Source: Streptomyces sp. CBMA291
GTDB taxonomy: Bacteria > Actinomycetota > Actinomycetes > Streptomycetales > Streptomycetaceae
Assembly: GCF_014596525.1 (NCBI RefSeq)
Contig: NZ_MSJP01000092.1
Span: 1-64,000, forward strand
Direction: 5' to 3'
DNA: 64,000 nucleotides
The position numbers were made by a program, and so were the translations under genes. Position 1 is the first letter of the stretch. Each line of letters opens with the position of its first letter. Under the pieces are notes generated by a model, which saw only the letters and a list, made by a program, of their open reading frames with translations, had not been told where the DNA came from and did no database searches. Positions 42,562 to 51,734 of this stretch are shown piece after piece.

Positions 42562-43506
42562 TCACCAGCCGGGCGGCGGCGGGGACGGCGGCGCGGGGGA
42601 CGGCATCCCGGCCGGGGAGGGCGCGGCGGCGGGGACGCCGCGCCCGGCGAGCAGGACGAGGACGGCGGCGCCCGCGAGCAGTCCGTACCCCGCGGTGAGG
42701 ACGTCGAGGCGGTCGGCGGTGGGGATGTCGGCGAAGCGGGCGACGAGTTCGTACCGGAGGGTCCTCGCGGTCTCGGCGAGGCCGCCGGCCGCGAGGAAGG
42801 TCCCGGCGAGCAGCCCGAAGGCCCGCCCGTGCCGGGCGCGGCCCAGGGCGGAGACGGCGGCGGCGCCGTAGAGGGCGACGAGGACGAGGGAGAGCCAGGC
42901 GGGCGGCGGGGCGAGGACCGCCTTGACGACGGAGCGGCCCCCGGTGAGCCGGTCGAGGGTGATCTCCAGGGGCAGTTCGGTGACCCAGTACAGCTCCCAG
43001 GCCGCCATGACGAGCGCGGCGACGGCGAGGAGGACTCCGGCGGCCACGCCGGGGCCCGTGCGGGGGCGGGTGGGCCGCTGGTCGTACGGGGTGACCCAGC
43101 CGCGGCCGAGGGAGGCGGTGCCGACCAGGGCGGTGGCGAGGGCGAGGTCGAGGAGCGCGGTGACGAGGACCGCGCTGTCGTGCGACCAGAGGCCGGGGAA
43201 GCGCAGGGCGAGGGTGACGGCGCCGGTGGCGGCGAAGGCGGAGGCGGCGTGCCGGGAGCGGAGCGCGGCGACGGCGGTGGCGGCGGAGGCGACGAGCAGC
43301 ACCGGGTCGACGAGGGAGGTGGCGGAGCCGCCGCGCAGCAGCAGGAAGTGGTGGTCCCCGGCCCAGTACCACGCCAGGTCGGAGGGGGAACCGAACGCGG
43401 CGAGGTCCTTGAGGACCCACACGGCGGCGAGGAGGGTGAGCGCGGCGCTGAGCGCGGCGCCGGTGAGACGTGCCGGTCGGGTCGGAGTCACGGACCCGAT
43501 ACTCAC
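42562..43506 (-). CDS. Integral membrane protein of unknown function
   Basis: About 314 residues with roughly 8-9 hydrophobic helices (GAALSAALTLLAAVWVLKDL, VLLAVAALVMAAWELYWVTE, LDVLTAGYGLLAGAAVLVLL) and a Pro-rich C-terminus. No family recognised. The start is uncertain: GTG 43506, GTG 43491 and TTG 43527 are all in frame without a clear ribosome site. It is tail-to-tail with the S9 peptidase gene, with no terminator between. Confidence 0.72.
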   Translation of the reverse strand: MSIGSVTPTRPARLTGAALSAALTLLAAVWVLKDLAAFGSPSDLAWYWAGDHHFLLLRGGSATSLVDPVLLVASAATAVAALRSRHAASAFAATGAVTLALRFPGLWSHDSAVLVTALLDLALATALVGTASLGRGWVTPYDQRPTRPRTGPGVAAGVLLAVAALVMAAWELYWVTELPLEITLDRLTGGRSVVKAVLAPPPAWLSLVLVALYGAAAVSALGRARHGRAFGLLAGTFLAAGGLAETARTLRYELVARFADIPTADRLDVLTAGYGLLAGAAVLVLLAGRGVPAAAPSPAGMPSPAPPSPPPPGW

Positions 43507-43606
43507 GGTTGCCGGGTCCGGGGACAAGCGGTTCCGCCGAACCCGCGGCCGGGGGCGCGGGGAGACCGGGTCGGGGCGGGTTTCCGGCTCCGGGGCGGTC
43601 TTCGGG

Positions 43607-43780
43607 GGTGGACCTAGGGGTGGACCTAGGGGTGGTCCTCGGGGTGCTCCTCGGGGTCGGGTGGGGTCCTGGGGGTGGGTGGGGTCTCAGGGGTGGGTGG
43701 GGTCCCAGGGGTGAATGGGGTCTCGGAGGCAGGTGGGGTCCCGGCTTCGGGTGGGGTCCCGGGGACGGGTGGGGTCCCGG
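43607..43780. repeat. 12-bp then 18-bp tandem arrays over the 3' end of the OppF-like gene
   Basis: Four 12-bp units (43607, 43619, 43631, 43643; theme GGTGGACCTAGG) carry the gene's stop codon (43626-43628) in the second and a duplicate stop in the first. Six or seven 18-bp units from 43667 encode the TPP-x-x-x tail. Confidence 0.85.
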
Positions 43781-44825
43781 CTTCGGGGTGGTTCTCGGGG
43801 TCGGGTGGGACCACCCGCTTCTCCTCGGCGAAGTGGCAGGCCGAGTCGTGTCGGGCGGGGGTGTCGACGAGGCGGAAGACGGCGGGGACGGCGAGCAGGG
43901 GCACTTCCAGGGCGCAGCGCTCCTGGGCCTTCCAGCAGCGGGTGCGGAAGCGGCAGCCGGAGGGGATGTTCGCCGGGGAGGGGACGTCGCCGCTGAGGAT
44001 GATCCGCTCGCGGTGGGCGCGCGCGCCGGGGTCGGGGACGGGGACGGCGGAGAGCAGGGCCTGCGTGTACGGGTGGGTGGGGTGGTCGTAGATCTGGGCG
44101 TCGCTGCCGATCTCGACGATCCGGCCGAGGTACATGACGCCGACGCGGTCGGAGATGTGCCGGACGATCGACAGGTCGTGGGCGATGAAGACGTAGGAGA
44201 GGGAGAACTCGGACTGGAGTCTCTCCAGGAGGTTGACGACCTGGGCCTGGACGGAGACGTCGAGGGCGGAGACCGGTTCGTCGGCGACGATGACCTCGGG
44301 CCGCAGGGCGAGGCCCCGGGCGATGCCGATGCGCTGGCGCTGGCCGCCGGAGAACTGGTGCGGATAGCGGTTGATGTACTCGGGGTTGAGCCCGACGACG
44401 TCGAGGAGGTCGCGCACCCTGCGGCGCCGGTCGCCCTTGGGCGCGACCTCGGGGTGGATCTCGTACGGCTCCCCGATGATGTCGCCGACCGTCATGCGCG
44501 GGTTGAGCGAGGTGTAGGGGTCCTGGAAGACCATCTGGATGTTGCGGCGGACGGCCTTGAGGGCGCGGGGGGAGAGGGTGGTGAGGTCCTCGCCCTTGTA
44601 GCGGATGGAGCCGGAGGTGGGCCGTTCCAGGTTGACCAGCATCTTGGCGACGGTGGACTTGCCGCAGCCGGACTCGCCGACGATGCCGAGGGTCTCCCCC
44701 GCCGCGAGGTCGAAGTCGACGCCGTCGACCGCCCGGACCGCGCCGACCTGCTTCTTGAAGAGGATGCCCTGGGTGAGCGGGTAGTGCTTGCGCAGGTCCC
44801 GGACTTCGAGGATCGCCTCAGCCAT
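43626..44825 (-). CDS. Oligopeptide ABC transporter ATP-binding protein (OppF type), operon 1
   Basis: A 399-residue ATPase. Walker A is GESGCGKST, the signature HQFSGGQRQRIGIA, Walker B VIVADEP, and the C-terminal oligo_HPY domain (HPTHPYTQALLSAVP) carries the Cys cluster CRFRTRCWKAQERC. It powers peptide uptake with the preceding OppD. The last ~50 residues are an unusual Pro/Thr tail of seven six-residue repeats (GTPPxP). This tail is absent from the paralogue at 54794-55882 and lies in a DNA array that continues past the stop. It overlaps OppD by 8 nt. Confidence 0.94.
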   Translation of the reverse strand: MAEAILEVRDLRKHYPLTQGILFKKQVGAVRAVDGVDFDLAAGETLGIVGESGCGKSTVAKMLVNLERPTSGSIRYKGEDLTTLSPRALKAVRRNIQMVFQDPYTSLNPRMTVGDIIGEPYEIHPEVAPKGDRRRRVRDLLDVVGLNPEYINRYPHQFSGGQRQRIGIARGLALRPEVIVADEPVSALDVSVQAQVVNLLERLQSEFSLSYVFIAHDLSIVRHISDRVGVMYLGRIVEIGSDAQIYDHPTHPYTQALLSAVPVPDPGARAHRERIILSGDVPSPANIPSGCRFRTRCWKAQERCALEVPLLAVPAVFRLVDTPARHDSACHFAEEKRVVPPDPENHPEAGTPPVPGTPPEAGTPPASETPFTPGTPPTPETPPTPRTPPDPEEHPEDHP

Positions 44826-45801
44826 GGAGGCACTCCTTCCAGAAGTGGCAGGCGCTGGAGCGGGGCACCGGGGACTCGGTCACGTCGTACAGCGGGGGCA
44901 CGTCGGTGCGGCAGACGTCGCGGGCGAGGGGGCAGCGCGGGTTGAAGGCGCAGCCGGGCGGGATCTTCAGGAGGTTGGGCGGGAGGCCCTTGATGGCGTA
45001 CAGCTCCTGGCCCTTCTGGTCGAGGCGGGGGATCGATTCCAGAAGGCCCTTGGTGTAGGGGTGGGCGGGGGCCCGGTAGATCTCGTGGACGGGGGCGCGT
45101 TCGACGATCCGGCCCGCGTACATGACGGCGATCTTGTCGGCGACGTCGGCGACGACGCCGAGGTCGTGGGTGATGAGGATGAGCCCCATGCGCAGTTCGC
45201 GCTGGAGTTCGGCGAGCAGGTCCATGACCTGGGCCTGGACGGTGACGTCGAGAGCCGTGGTGGGCTCGTCGGCGATGATCAGGTCCGGTTCCAGGGCAAG
45301 CGCCATGGCGATCATGATGCGCTGGCGCATGCCGCCGGAGAACTGGTGGGGATACTGGCCGACGCGTTCCCTGGCGGCGGGGATGCGGACCCTGTCCATG
45401 AGTTCGACGGCCTTGGTGCGGGCGTCCTTGCGGGACATGCCCCGGTGGACCCGGAACATCTCGCCGAGCTGGTCGCCGACGCTGAGGACCGGATTGAGCG
45501 AGGACAGCGCGTCCTGGAAGATCATCGCCATCCGGGCGCCCCTGATCCCGCGCCGCTCGTCCTCCTTGAGTTTCAGCAGGTCCTGGCCCTGGAAGAGGAT
45601 CTCGCCGCCGGTGATCCGGCCCGGGGGCATGTCGAGGATGCCCATGATGGCCTGGGCCGTGACGGACTTGCCGGAGCCGGACTCGCCGAGGACGGCGAGG
45701 GTCTCGCCCGCGTCGACGGAGTAGTCGACGCCGTTGACCGCCTTGGCGATCCCGTCCCGGGTGTGGAACTCCACGTGCAGATCGCGTACTTCGAGCAGCA
45801 T
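44818..45801 (-). CDS. Oligopeptide ABC transporter ATP-binding protein (OppD type), operon 1
   Basis: A 327-residue ATPase with Walker A GESGSGKSV, signature HQFSGGMRQRIMIA, Walker B LIIADEP, H-loop LITHDLGVVADVAD and an oligo_HPY C-terminus with CAFNPRCPLARDVC. It starts 7 bp after the OppC gene and its stop overlaps the OppF start by 8 nt, so D and F are translationally coupled. Confidence 0.94.
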   Translation of the reverse strand: MLLEVRDLHVEFHTRDGIAKAVNGVDYSVDAGETLAVLGESGSGKSVTAQAIMGILDMPPGRITGGEILFQGQDLLKLKEDERRGIRGARMAMIFQDALSSLNPVLSVGDQLGEMFRVHRGMSRKDARTKAVELMDRVRIPAARERVGQYPHQFSGGMRQRIMIAMALALEPDLIIADEPTTALDVTVQAQVMDLLAELQRELRMGLILITHDLGVVADVADKIAVMYAGRIVERAPVHEIYRAPAHPYTKGLLESIPRLDQKGQELYAIKGLPPNLLKIPPGCAFNPRCPLARDVCRTDVPPLYDVTESPVPRSSACHFWKECLHG

Positions 45802-45808
45802 CGGGTCC

Positions 45809-46783
45809 CTACCTGAGCTTGGGGTCGAGGGCGTCGCGGACGGCGTCGCCGAGCATGATGAAGGCGAGCACCGTGACGGCGAGGGCGCCTGCGGGCCAGA
45901 GCAGCATGTGGGGCGCGTTGCGGATGTTCTGCGAGGCGGCGGAGATGTCGATGCCCCAGCTGACGGTCGGGGGCCGGAGCCCGACGCCGAGGTACGACAG
46001 GGTGGCTTCCAGGGCGATGTAGGTGCCGAGCGCGATGGTGGCCACGACGATGACGGGCGCGACGGCGTTGGGTGCCACGTGCCGCAGCAGCATCCGGGAG
46101 TTGGAGGCGCCGAGGGCGCGGGCCGCCTGGACGTAGTCGTGCTGTTTGGCGGTGATGACCGAGCCCCGGGCGATCCGGGAGATCTGCGGCCAGCCGAGCA
46201 GCACCATGAAGCCGATGACGGGCCAGACGGTGTTGCTGGTGATGACCGAGAGCAGGACGAGACCGCCGAGGACGACGGGGATGGCGAAGAAGATGTCGGT
46301 GACGCGGGAGAGGATCGCGTCCCAGGTGCCGCCGAAGAACCCGGCCAGCCCGCCGAGGGCGCTGCCGAGGAGCGCCACGCCGAGGGTGGCGAGGACGCCG
46401 ACGGTGATGGAGGTGCGGGCGCCGTAGACCGTGCGGGTGTAGACGTCGCAGCCCTGGGCGTCGAAGCCGAAGGGGTGGCCCGGCTGGGAGCCCTCCTGCG
46501 CCTTGGCGAGGTCGCAGTCGAGGGGGTCGCCGGAGGCGATCAGGGAGGGCCAGAGGGAGATGACCACGAGAAAGACGATGATCAGGGCGGAGAGCAGGAA
46601 GACGGGATTGCGTCGCAGGTCCCGCCAGGCGTCGGACCAGAGGCTGCGGGGTTTCTCGCCGGGGCCCCGGGTGGACCCGCCGGGCTCCTGGCCGGCCGCG
46701 ATCGCCTCGCTGGCGGCGAGGTCCATCGCGCCGCCCGCGCCGGTCGCCGCGATGGCGCCCTCTTTCTCGTAGGGGTCAGGCAT
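45809..46783 (-). CDS. Oligopeptide ABC transporter permease (OppC type), operon 1
   Basis: A 324-residue permease. A ~60-residue cytoplasmic N-terminus is followed by about six helices, an extracytoplasmic loop (DPLDCDLAKAQEGSQPGHPF) and the EAA loop EATLSYLGVGLRPPTVSWG. It begins 8 nt inside the OppB gene. Confidence 0.93.
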   Translation of the reverse strand: MPDPYEKEGAIAATGAGGAMDLAASEAIAAGQEPGGSTRGPGEKPRSLWSDAWRDLRRNPVFLLSALIIVFLVVISLWPSLIASGDPLDCDLAKAQEGSQPGHPFGFDAQGCDVYTRTVYGARTSITVGVLATLGVALLGSALGGLAGFFGGTWDAILSRVTDIFFAIPVVLGGLVLLSVITSNTVWPVIGFMVLLGWPQISRIARGSVITAKQHDYVQAARALGASNSRMLLRHVAPNAVAPVIVVATIALGTYIALEATLSYLGVGLRPPTVSWGIDISAASQNIRNAPHMLLWPAGALAVTVLAFIMLGDAVRDALDPKLR

Positions 46784-47699
46784 AGCGGATCCTGGGGTCG
46801 AGGACGGAGTAGAGCAGGTCGACGAGGAGGTTCGCCACCAGGAAGACCAGGACGAGGACGGTGGCGAAGCCGACCACCGTCTGGGTGTTCTGCCGCAGGA
46901 TGCCCTGGTAGAGCTGGTATCCGACGCCGTGGATGTTGAAGATCCGCTCGGTGACGATGGCGCCGCCCATGAGCGCGCCGATGTCGGTGCCGATGAAGGT
47001 GACGACGGGGATCAGCGAGTTGCGCAGCAGGTGCCGGGTGACGACCCGGTGGCGCGGGAGTCCCTTGGCGATGGCGGTGCGGACGTAGTCGGCGCGGACG
47101 TTCTCGCCGACGGAGGTGCGGGTCAGCCGGGTGACGTACGCCAGGGAGACGGAGGCGAGCACGATGCCGGGCAGGATCAGCTCGTCGAAGGGCGCGCCCG
47201 GCGAGACCGTCGGGGAGACCCAGCCCCACTGGACGCCGAAGAGGTACTGGAGCACGTAGCCGGTGACGAAGGTCGGCACGGAGATGACGACGAGGGTGGT
47301 GACGAGGACGCCGGTGTCGACGGCGCGCCCGCGCCGCAGCCCGCTGAGGACGCCGAGCGTGATGCCGATGACGATCTCGAAGAGGATCGCCACGATCGTC
47401 AGGCGGAGGGTGACGGGGTAGGCGTCGGCGAGGAGTTCGGTGACCGGCTGCCCGTTGAAGGCGGTGCCGAAGTCCCCGGTGAAGACGTTGCCCATGTACG
47501 TGAGGTATTGCTGCCAGACCGGCTTGTCGAGTCCGTACTCCTCGCGCAGCCGGGCGGCGGTCGCCGGGTCGCAGGCGCGGTCGCCGCAGAGTCCGGCGAT
47601 CGGGTCGCCCATCACGTTGACCATCAGGAACAGCAGCAGCGTGGCCCCGAAGAAGACGGGGATCATCTGGAGCAGCCGTCGAATCACATATCGGCCCAT
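46776..47699 (-). CDS. Oligopeptide ABC transporter permease (OppB type), operon 1
   Basis: A 307-residue permease, start MGRYVIRRLLQMIPVFFGA (typical OppB N-terminus), with six helices and the EAA region DYVRTAIAKGLPRHRVVTRH. It lies 92 bp downstream of the binding-protein gene. Confidence 0.93.
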   Translation of the reverse strand: MGRYVIRRLLQMIPVFFGATLLLFLMVNVMGDPIAGLCGDRACDPATAARLREEYGLDKPVWQQYLTYMGNVFTGDFGTAFNGQPVTELLADAYPVTLRLTIVAILFEIVIGITLGVLSGLRRGRAVDTGVLVTTLVVISVPTFVTGYVLQYLFGVQWGWVSPTVSPGAPFDELILPGIVLASVSLAYVTRLTRTSVGENVRADYVRTAIAKGLPRHRVVTRHLLRNSLIPVVTFIGTDIGALMGGAIVTERIFNIHGVGYQLYQGILRQNTQTVVGFATVLVLVFLVANLLVDLLYSVLDPRIRYA

Positions 47700-47790
47700 G
47701 GGAGGCTCCGGGGGTCGGCTCCTGGTCGTACGGGGTCCGGGAGGGGTGTGGTCCGGGCCCCGGCCAGGCGCGAGGGGGCCCGCTACGGCG

Positions 47791-49422
47791 TCACTTCACC
47801 GTGATCTGCTCGTAGACCGGGACGCTGAAGGGGTTGAGGGCGACGTGTTCGAGCCGCTGTGAGTAGCCCGCGCTGCCGTTCTGGTACCAGAGGGGGATGG
47901 CGCCCATCTGGTCGCGGAGCACCCCTTCGGCCTTCTGGAAGAGGCCGACGGCTTTCTGGGTGTCGGCTTCGGCGTTGGCCTGGTCGACGAGCTTGTCGAA
48001 CTCCGCGTTGGTCCACTTGCCGTCGTTGGAGGAGGCGTCGGTGTAGTAGAGCGGCTGGAGGAAGTTCTGGATGAGCGGGTAGTCCATCTGCCAGCCGGCC
48101 CGGAAGGGGCCCCGCATCTTCCGCGCGGTGATCTGGTTGCGGTAGTCGGCGAAGGTGCCGATGGGGTTGCCGACGCAGGCGCGGTTGTTGCCGAGGGCGC
48201 GGTTGATGGAGTTGCAGACCGCGTCGACCCATTCCTTGTGGGAGCCGGTGTCGGCGTTGTACGAGATCGTCATCGTGCCGCCGGGGATGCCGCCGCCCTC
48301 GGCGACGAGCTTCTTCGCCTCGGCGGCGTCGTACGTGCAGAATTCCTGGCAGACGTCCTTGAAGCCGCCCTTCTCGCCGAGGACAGGGGAGGTCCAGTCG
48401 ACGGCGGGGGTTCGGGTCTTCTGGAAGATCGTCTGGGTGATCTGGTCGCGGTCGATGGCCCGGGAGAGTCCCTGGCGCAGTTTCTCCTGGCCGGGCTTGT
48501 TCCATCCCGAGTCGTAGAAGGGGAACGACAGGGTCTGGATGATGCCGGCGGGGACGTTGATGTAGCGGTCGCCGAGGTCGGCCTTGACGTTCTTCAGCTG
48601 GGCGGCGGGGATGTCGTCGACGAGGTCGAGGTTTCCGGCGGTCAGGTCGGTGTAGGCGGTGTTGTTGTCGGTGTAGACCTTGAGGGTCACGCCGCCGTTG
48701 CGCGCCTTGTCCTCGCCGGGGTAGCCGTCCCAGCGCTTCAGCACCATCTGGGAGCCCTTGGTGTACGAGTCGACGGTGTACGGGCCGTTGCCGACGGGCC
48801 GGGAGAGCCAGTCGGAGTGGGCGTCGAAGAAGGACCTGGGGAGCGGGGCGAAGGCCGCGTAGCCGAGGGTGACGGGCCAGGTGGAGAACTTCTGGGTGAG
48901 CTTGACGGTGAAGGTGCGGTCCCCGGTGACCTTGAGTCCCGACAGGGTCTCGGCGGTGGGTTCGCCCTGGTCGGGGTGGATCTTGTCGTAGCCCTCGATC
49001 TGCCCGAAGAAGTAGGCGTTGCGCTGGTTGTTCTTCAGGTTGGCGCCGTAGTTCCAGGCGTCGACGAAGGACTTGGCGGTGACCTTCTCGCCGTTGGAGA
49101 AGGTCCAGCCGTCCTTGACGGTGATGGCGAAGTTGGTCGAGTCGGTGGTCTCGATCTTCTCCGCGAGCATGTCCTTGGCCTCGCCGGTCTTCGGGTCGTA
49201 CTGCTTGAGGCCCCGGAAGATCATGGAGAGGACCTTGCCGCCCTGCACCTCGTTGGTGTTGGCGGGCTCCAGCGGGTTCTGCGGGTCGCCCCACGAGGAG
49301 CTGACGACGCCGTCGGCACCGCCGCCGCCACCACCGCCGTCGCCACCACCGCCACAGGCCGTCGCCGCGAGGGCGACGGCGACGGCCAGAGCGGCCCACT
49401 GGGCGTGCGTGGCTCCGCGCAT
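47791..49422 (-). CDS. Oligopeptide-binding lipoprotein (SBP_bac_5), operon 1
   Basis: A 543-residue lipoprotein with lipobox LAATAC (Cys ~23) and a Gly-rich linker. The family-5 binding-protein core follows: AITVKDGWTFSNGEKVTAKSF, DAWNYGANLKNN, PVGNGPYTV, and SRAIDRDQITQTIF. It captures peptides for the B/C/D/F genes that follow. ATG 49422 has GGGAGG upstream; the longer reading to 49467 is unlikely. It is the first gene of the operon and the neighbour of the DUF2690 regulator gene. Confidence 0.93.
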   Translation of the reverse strand: MRGATHAQWAALAVAVALAATACGGGGDGGGGGGGADGVVSSSWGDPQNPLEPANTNEVQGGKVLSMIFRGLKQYDPKTGEAKDMLAEKIETTDSTNFAITVKDGWTFSNGEKVTAKSFVDAWNYGANLKNNQRNAYFFGQIEGYDKIHPDQGEPTAETLSGLKVTGDRTFTVKLTQKFSTWPVTLGYAAFAPLPRSFFDAHSDWLSRPVGNGPYTVDSYTKGSQMVLKRWDGYPGEDKARNGGVTLKVYTDNNTAYTDLTAGNLDLVDDIPAAQLKNVKADLGDRYINVPAGIIQTLSFPFYDSGWNKPGQEKLRQGLSRAIDRDQITQTIFQKTRTPAVDWTSPVLGEKGGFKDVCQEFCTYDAAEAKKLVAEGGGIPGGTMTISYNADTGSHKEWVDAVCNSINRALGNNRACVGNPIGTFADYRNQITARKMRGPFRAGWQMDYPLIQNFLQPLYYTDASSNDGKWTNAEFDKLVDQANAEADTQKAVGLFQKAEGVLRDQMGAIPLWYQNGSAGYSQRLEHVALNPFSVPVYEQITVK

Positions 49423-49522
49423 GGAGTGCCTCCCGTTACTCTTCCGAGACTTAGGCCCCCATATCACCCCAAGCCGGACAGGGACGCATCTCGGCGTCCG
49501 CTGTCCGGGAGACCCCCCGCAC

Positions 49523-49582
49523 GGATTCCTCCACGGGCCCCTTCACGGGCTCCTTCGCGGATTCCTTCGCGGGTTCCTTCAC
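49523..49582. repeat. 12-bp tandem array (5 units) ending in a stop codon
   Basis: Units start at 49523, 49535, 49547, 49559 and 49571, theme GGGTTCCTTCAC. The stop of the XRE/DUF2690 gene (49579-49581, minus strand) is in the last unit; the rest is downstream of it. Confidence 0.88.
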
Positions 49583-50682
49583 GGCTGTACGGCGCCGACC
49601 GGCGAGCACTCCTGCTCGTGGAAACGCGGGATCATCCCGCAGATCGTCACCTCCTGCCAGGGGCGGTCCGCCGCCACCGCCAGCATCCGGGTGTACGTGT
49701 CGCGCTCGACCCGGATCTCCGAACTCATCTGGTGCCCGCCCCTGTCCTTGATGGTGACGGAGTCGCCGACGGTCCCGCCCTCGATCCGGCCCCACACGGC
49801 CTGGCAGGCGGCGCTGTAGCGCAGCTCGATCTGCATCCCGCGCAGCCAGGTCTGCCGCACGGTGGTGGCGTCCCACTGACAGTCCATGGCCTGCGGCTCC
49901 CTGCGCAGACAGGTGTCGCTCGTACAGCCCACCTTGATGCTCCCGGCCGCCGGGACCGTCTGGGCGCCCTTGCCCCGGTCGCCGTCGGCGGCCCCCGCCG
50001 ACGTGGAGGGAGCGGCGACGACGGCGCCCCCGTCACCCCCCGAGCCCGTCCCGGGCGCGAGCACGAGGACGCTGGCCACGGTGCCGAGGAGCGCCCCCAG
50101 GGTCACATAGCCGAGCGCCCGCGCGGCGGGCAGATACGAGGTGGCCTTGCGGCGCCAGGCCTCCCGCGCTGCCACCTGTGGGGGTGGCGGCACCACGGGG
50201 TCCCGGTCGGACGCGGAAGCCGCCTCGGAACCGGCCCCGGAGCCGGTCGCGAGGGCGGGTGCGAAGACGACGGCGGCCCCCTGCTCCGGCCCGGCTCCCG
50301 GTTCGGCGGCGGTTCCTTCCCCGGACCCGTCGCCCGGCCCGACGGCGGCGCCCGGCCCGACGGCGGCGCCCTGCGCGGGCCCGGCTCCCGGTCCGATGCC
50401 GAGGGCGGCGCGCTCGCTCGCCAGGACCTCGTCGAGGAGCGCGAGCAGGGGCGCCGCCTCCGCCTCCTCCCCCGCCGCGGCCGCGAGCTGTTCGACCGCG
50501 ACTCGGCTCGGTACCTGCTTGCCGTTGAGGAAACGCTCCCAGGAGGAGCGGCTGTAGTGCGTCTTGTCGGCCAGCCGGCCGTAACTCAGCCCCGAGCGTT
50601 CCTTCACGGCCCGCATCCTGGCCGCCAGTCGGCCATGGGCTCTCGCCGGCTCCTCGGAGCCGTATCCCCCCTCGTCGAACAC
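49579..50682 (-). CDS. Membrane-spanning XRE-family regulator with extracytoplasmic DUF2690 domain
   Basis: A 367-residue protein. The N-terminal HTH (LAARMRAVKERSGLSYGRLA, THYSRSSWERFLNGKQVPSR) occupies residues ~17-80. An Ala/Gly/Pro-rich linker follows, then a membrane helix near 190-213 (LGYVTLGALLGTVASVLVLA), a second linker and a C-terminal DUF2690 domain (GCTSDTCLRREPQAMDCQWD, MQIELRYSAACQAVWGRIEG) with paired cysteines. The layout suggests a one-component sensor binding DNA inside and a wall or ligand signal outside. The start is GTG 50682. It is the last gene of a five-gene run with three PG hydrolases and a secreted DUF2690 protein. Confidence 0.87.
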   Translation of the reverse strand: MFDEGGYGSEEPARAHGRLAARMRAVKERSGLSYGRLADKTHYSRSSWERFLNGKQVPSRVAVEQLAAAAGEEAEAAPLLALLDEVLASERAALGIGPGAGPAQGAAVGPGAAVGPGDGSGEGTAAEPGAGPEQGAAVVFAPALATGSGAGSEAASASDRDPVVPPPPQVAAREAWRRKATSYLPAARALGYVTLGALLGTVASVLVLAPGTGSGGDGGAVVAAPSTSAGAADGDRGKGAQTVPAAGSIKVGCTSDTCLRREPQAMDCQWDATTVRQTWLRGMQIELRYSAACQAVWGRIEGGTVGDSVTIKDRGGHQMSSEIRVERDTYTRMLAVAADRPWQEVTICGMIPRFHEQECSPVGAVQP

Positions 50683-50787
50683 GAAATCTCCCCCCGCTCT
50701 GCTGTTGGGACAGCGTGTGAACGGGGAGAGTATCGCGCTGACATGACATACCCTGCGCCGCCGGACCGGCGCGGCGCGGACATCCGG

Positions 50788-51711
50788 TCAGTTGAGGAAG
50801 GTCACGTCCCAGTGGCTGCCCTCGTTGGCGTAGACGTTGCCCGAGGCGGCGGTGTAGAGGGAGGCGCCGTCACCGCGCTTGCCGGAGTAGGTGAAGGTGC
50901 CCGTGACGTAGTTGGTGAGGCAGCTGGTCATCGCGAAGTCCAGCTTGTAGCCGTTCCAGTGGCTGTACGTGCCGCTGGCGTGGCCCGTCTCCGTACCGCC
51001 CGTGATGGTCAGCGCGCAGCCGCTCGCACCGCGCAGGGTGACGGCGCCGTCGGCGGAGGCCTGGCGCAGGCCGTCGAAGGAGGTGCAGGCGGTGCTGTTG
51101 CGGTCGGAGCAGCCGCCCGAGGAGGCCCAGCCGATGCCCGCGGAGGAGAACTTGGCGGCCGCCTGGGAGTGGGTCAGCAGACCGCTGTTGCCGCCGCTGC
51201 CGCCGGAGGTGCCGGTGACCAGGGCGCGCCAGGTGTCGGGGCCGACGACGCCGTCCGCGTCGAGACCGTGCGAGGACTGGAAGGAGCGGACCTTGACGTC
51301 GGTGCCGTCGCCGAAGTCGCCGTCCACGGCGAGCCCGGCGCCGTACCGGTTGAGCTGCGTCTGCGCGGCCCGCACCCCGGAGTTGTTGTCGCCCTTGTGG
51401 ACGGTGACGACCAGCCGGGACCAGGTGTCGGCACCGACGACGCCGTCGGCGGAGAGGCCGTTGGCGCTCTGGAAGGAGCGGACCTTGGTCTCGGTGCCCG
51501 CGCCGAACGCGCCGTCGGCGCCGACCGCGTAGCCGCGGGCGGTCAGCAGGTGCTGAACGGTGGTCACCTGGACGCCGGAGCTGCCGTTCTTGACCAGCGG
51601 CCAGTCGGCGGCGAAGGCGGGGGCGGCCTGGAGCACTCCGGCCACGAGCGCGGTGACGAGGGCGGCGAGCAGCGTGGCCGCGAGGGCGGGGATTCTTCTC
51701 GCGAGTGTCAT
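50788..51711 (-). CDS. Secreted peptidoglycan hydrolase: two PG_binding_1 domains plus M15-like peptidase domain
   Basis: A 307-residue exported protein. The signal peptide (LAATLLAALVTALVAGVLQA) cleaves near AFAADW. Two PG_binding_1 modules follow (VQHLLTARGYAVGADGAFG and NRYGAGLAVDGDFGDGTDVK). The C-terminal domain has GHASGTYSHWNGYKLDF and EGSHWDVTF, which fits the His..Asp..His zinc site of D-Ala-D-Ala or LD-carboxypeptidase M15-like folds, plus several cysteines. It should cut wall peptides. ATG 51711 has GAGGAG upstream. It is downstream of a MepA-like gene by 23 bp, so they are one transcript. Confidence 0.85.
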   Translation of the reverse strand: MTLARRIPALAATLLAALVTALVAGVLQAAPAFAADWPLVKNGSSGVQVTTVQHLLTARGYAVGADGAFGAGTETKVRSFQSANGLSADGVVGADTWSRLVVTVHKGDNNSGVRAAQTQLNRYGAGLAVDGDFGDGTDVKVRSFQSSHGLDADGVVGPDTWRALVTGTSGGSGGNSGLLTHSQAAAKFSSAGIGWASSGGCSDRNSTACTSFDGLRQASADGAVTLRGASGCALTITGGTETGHASGTYSHWNGYKLDFAMTSCLTNYVTGTFTYSGKRGDGASLYTAASGNVYANEGSHWDVTFLN

Positions 51712-51734
51712 GGGTGTCTCCTCGAACTCTCTGT

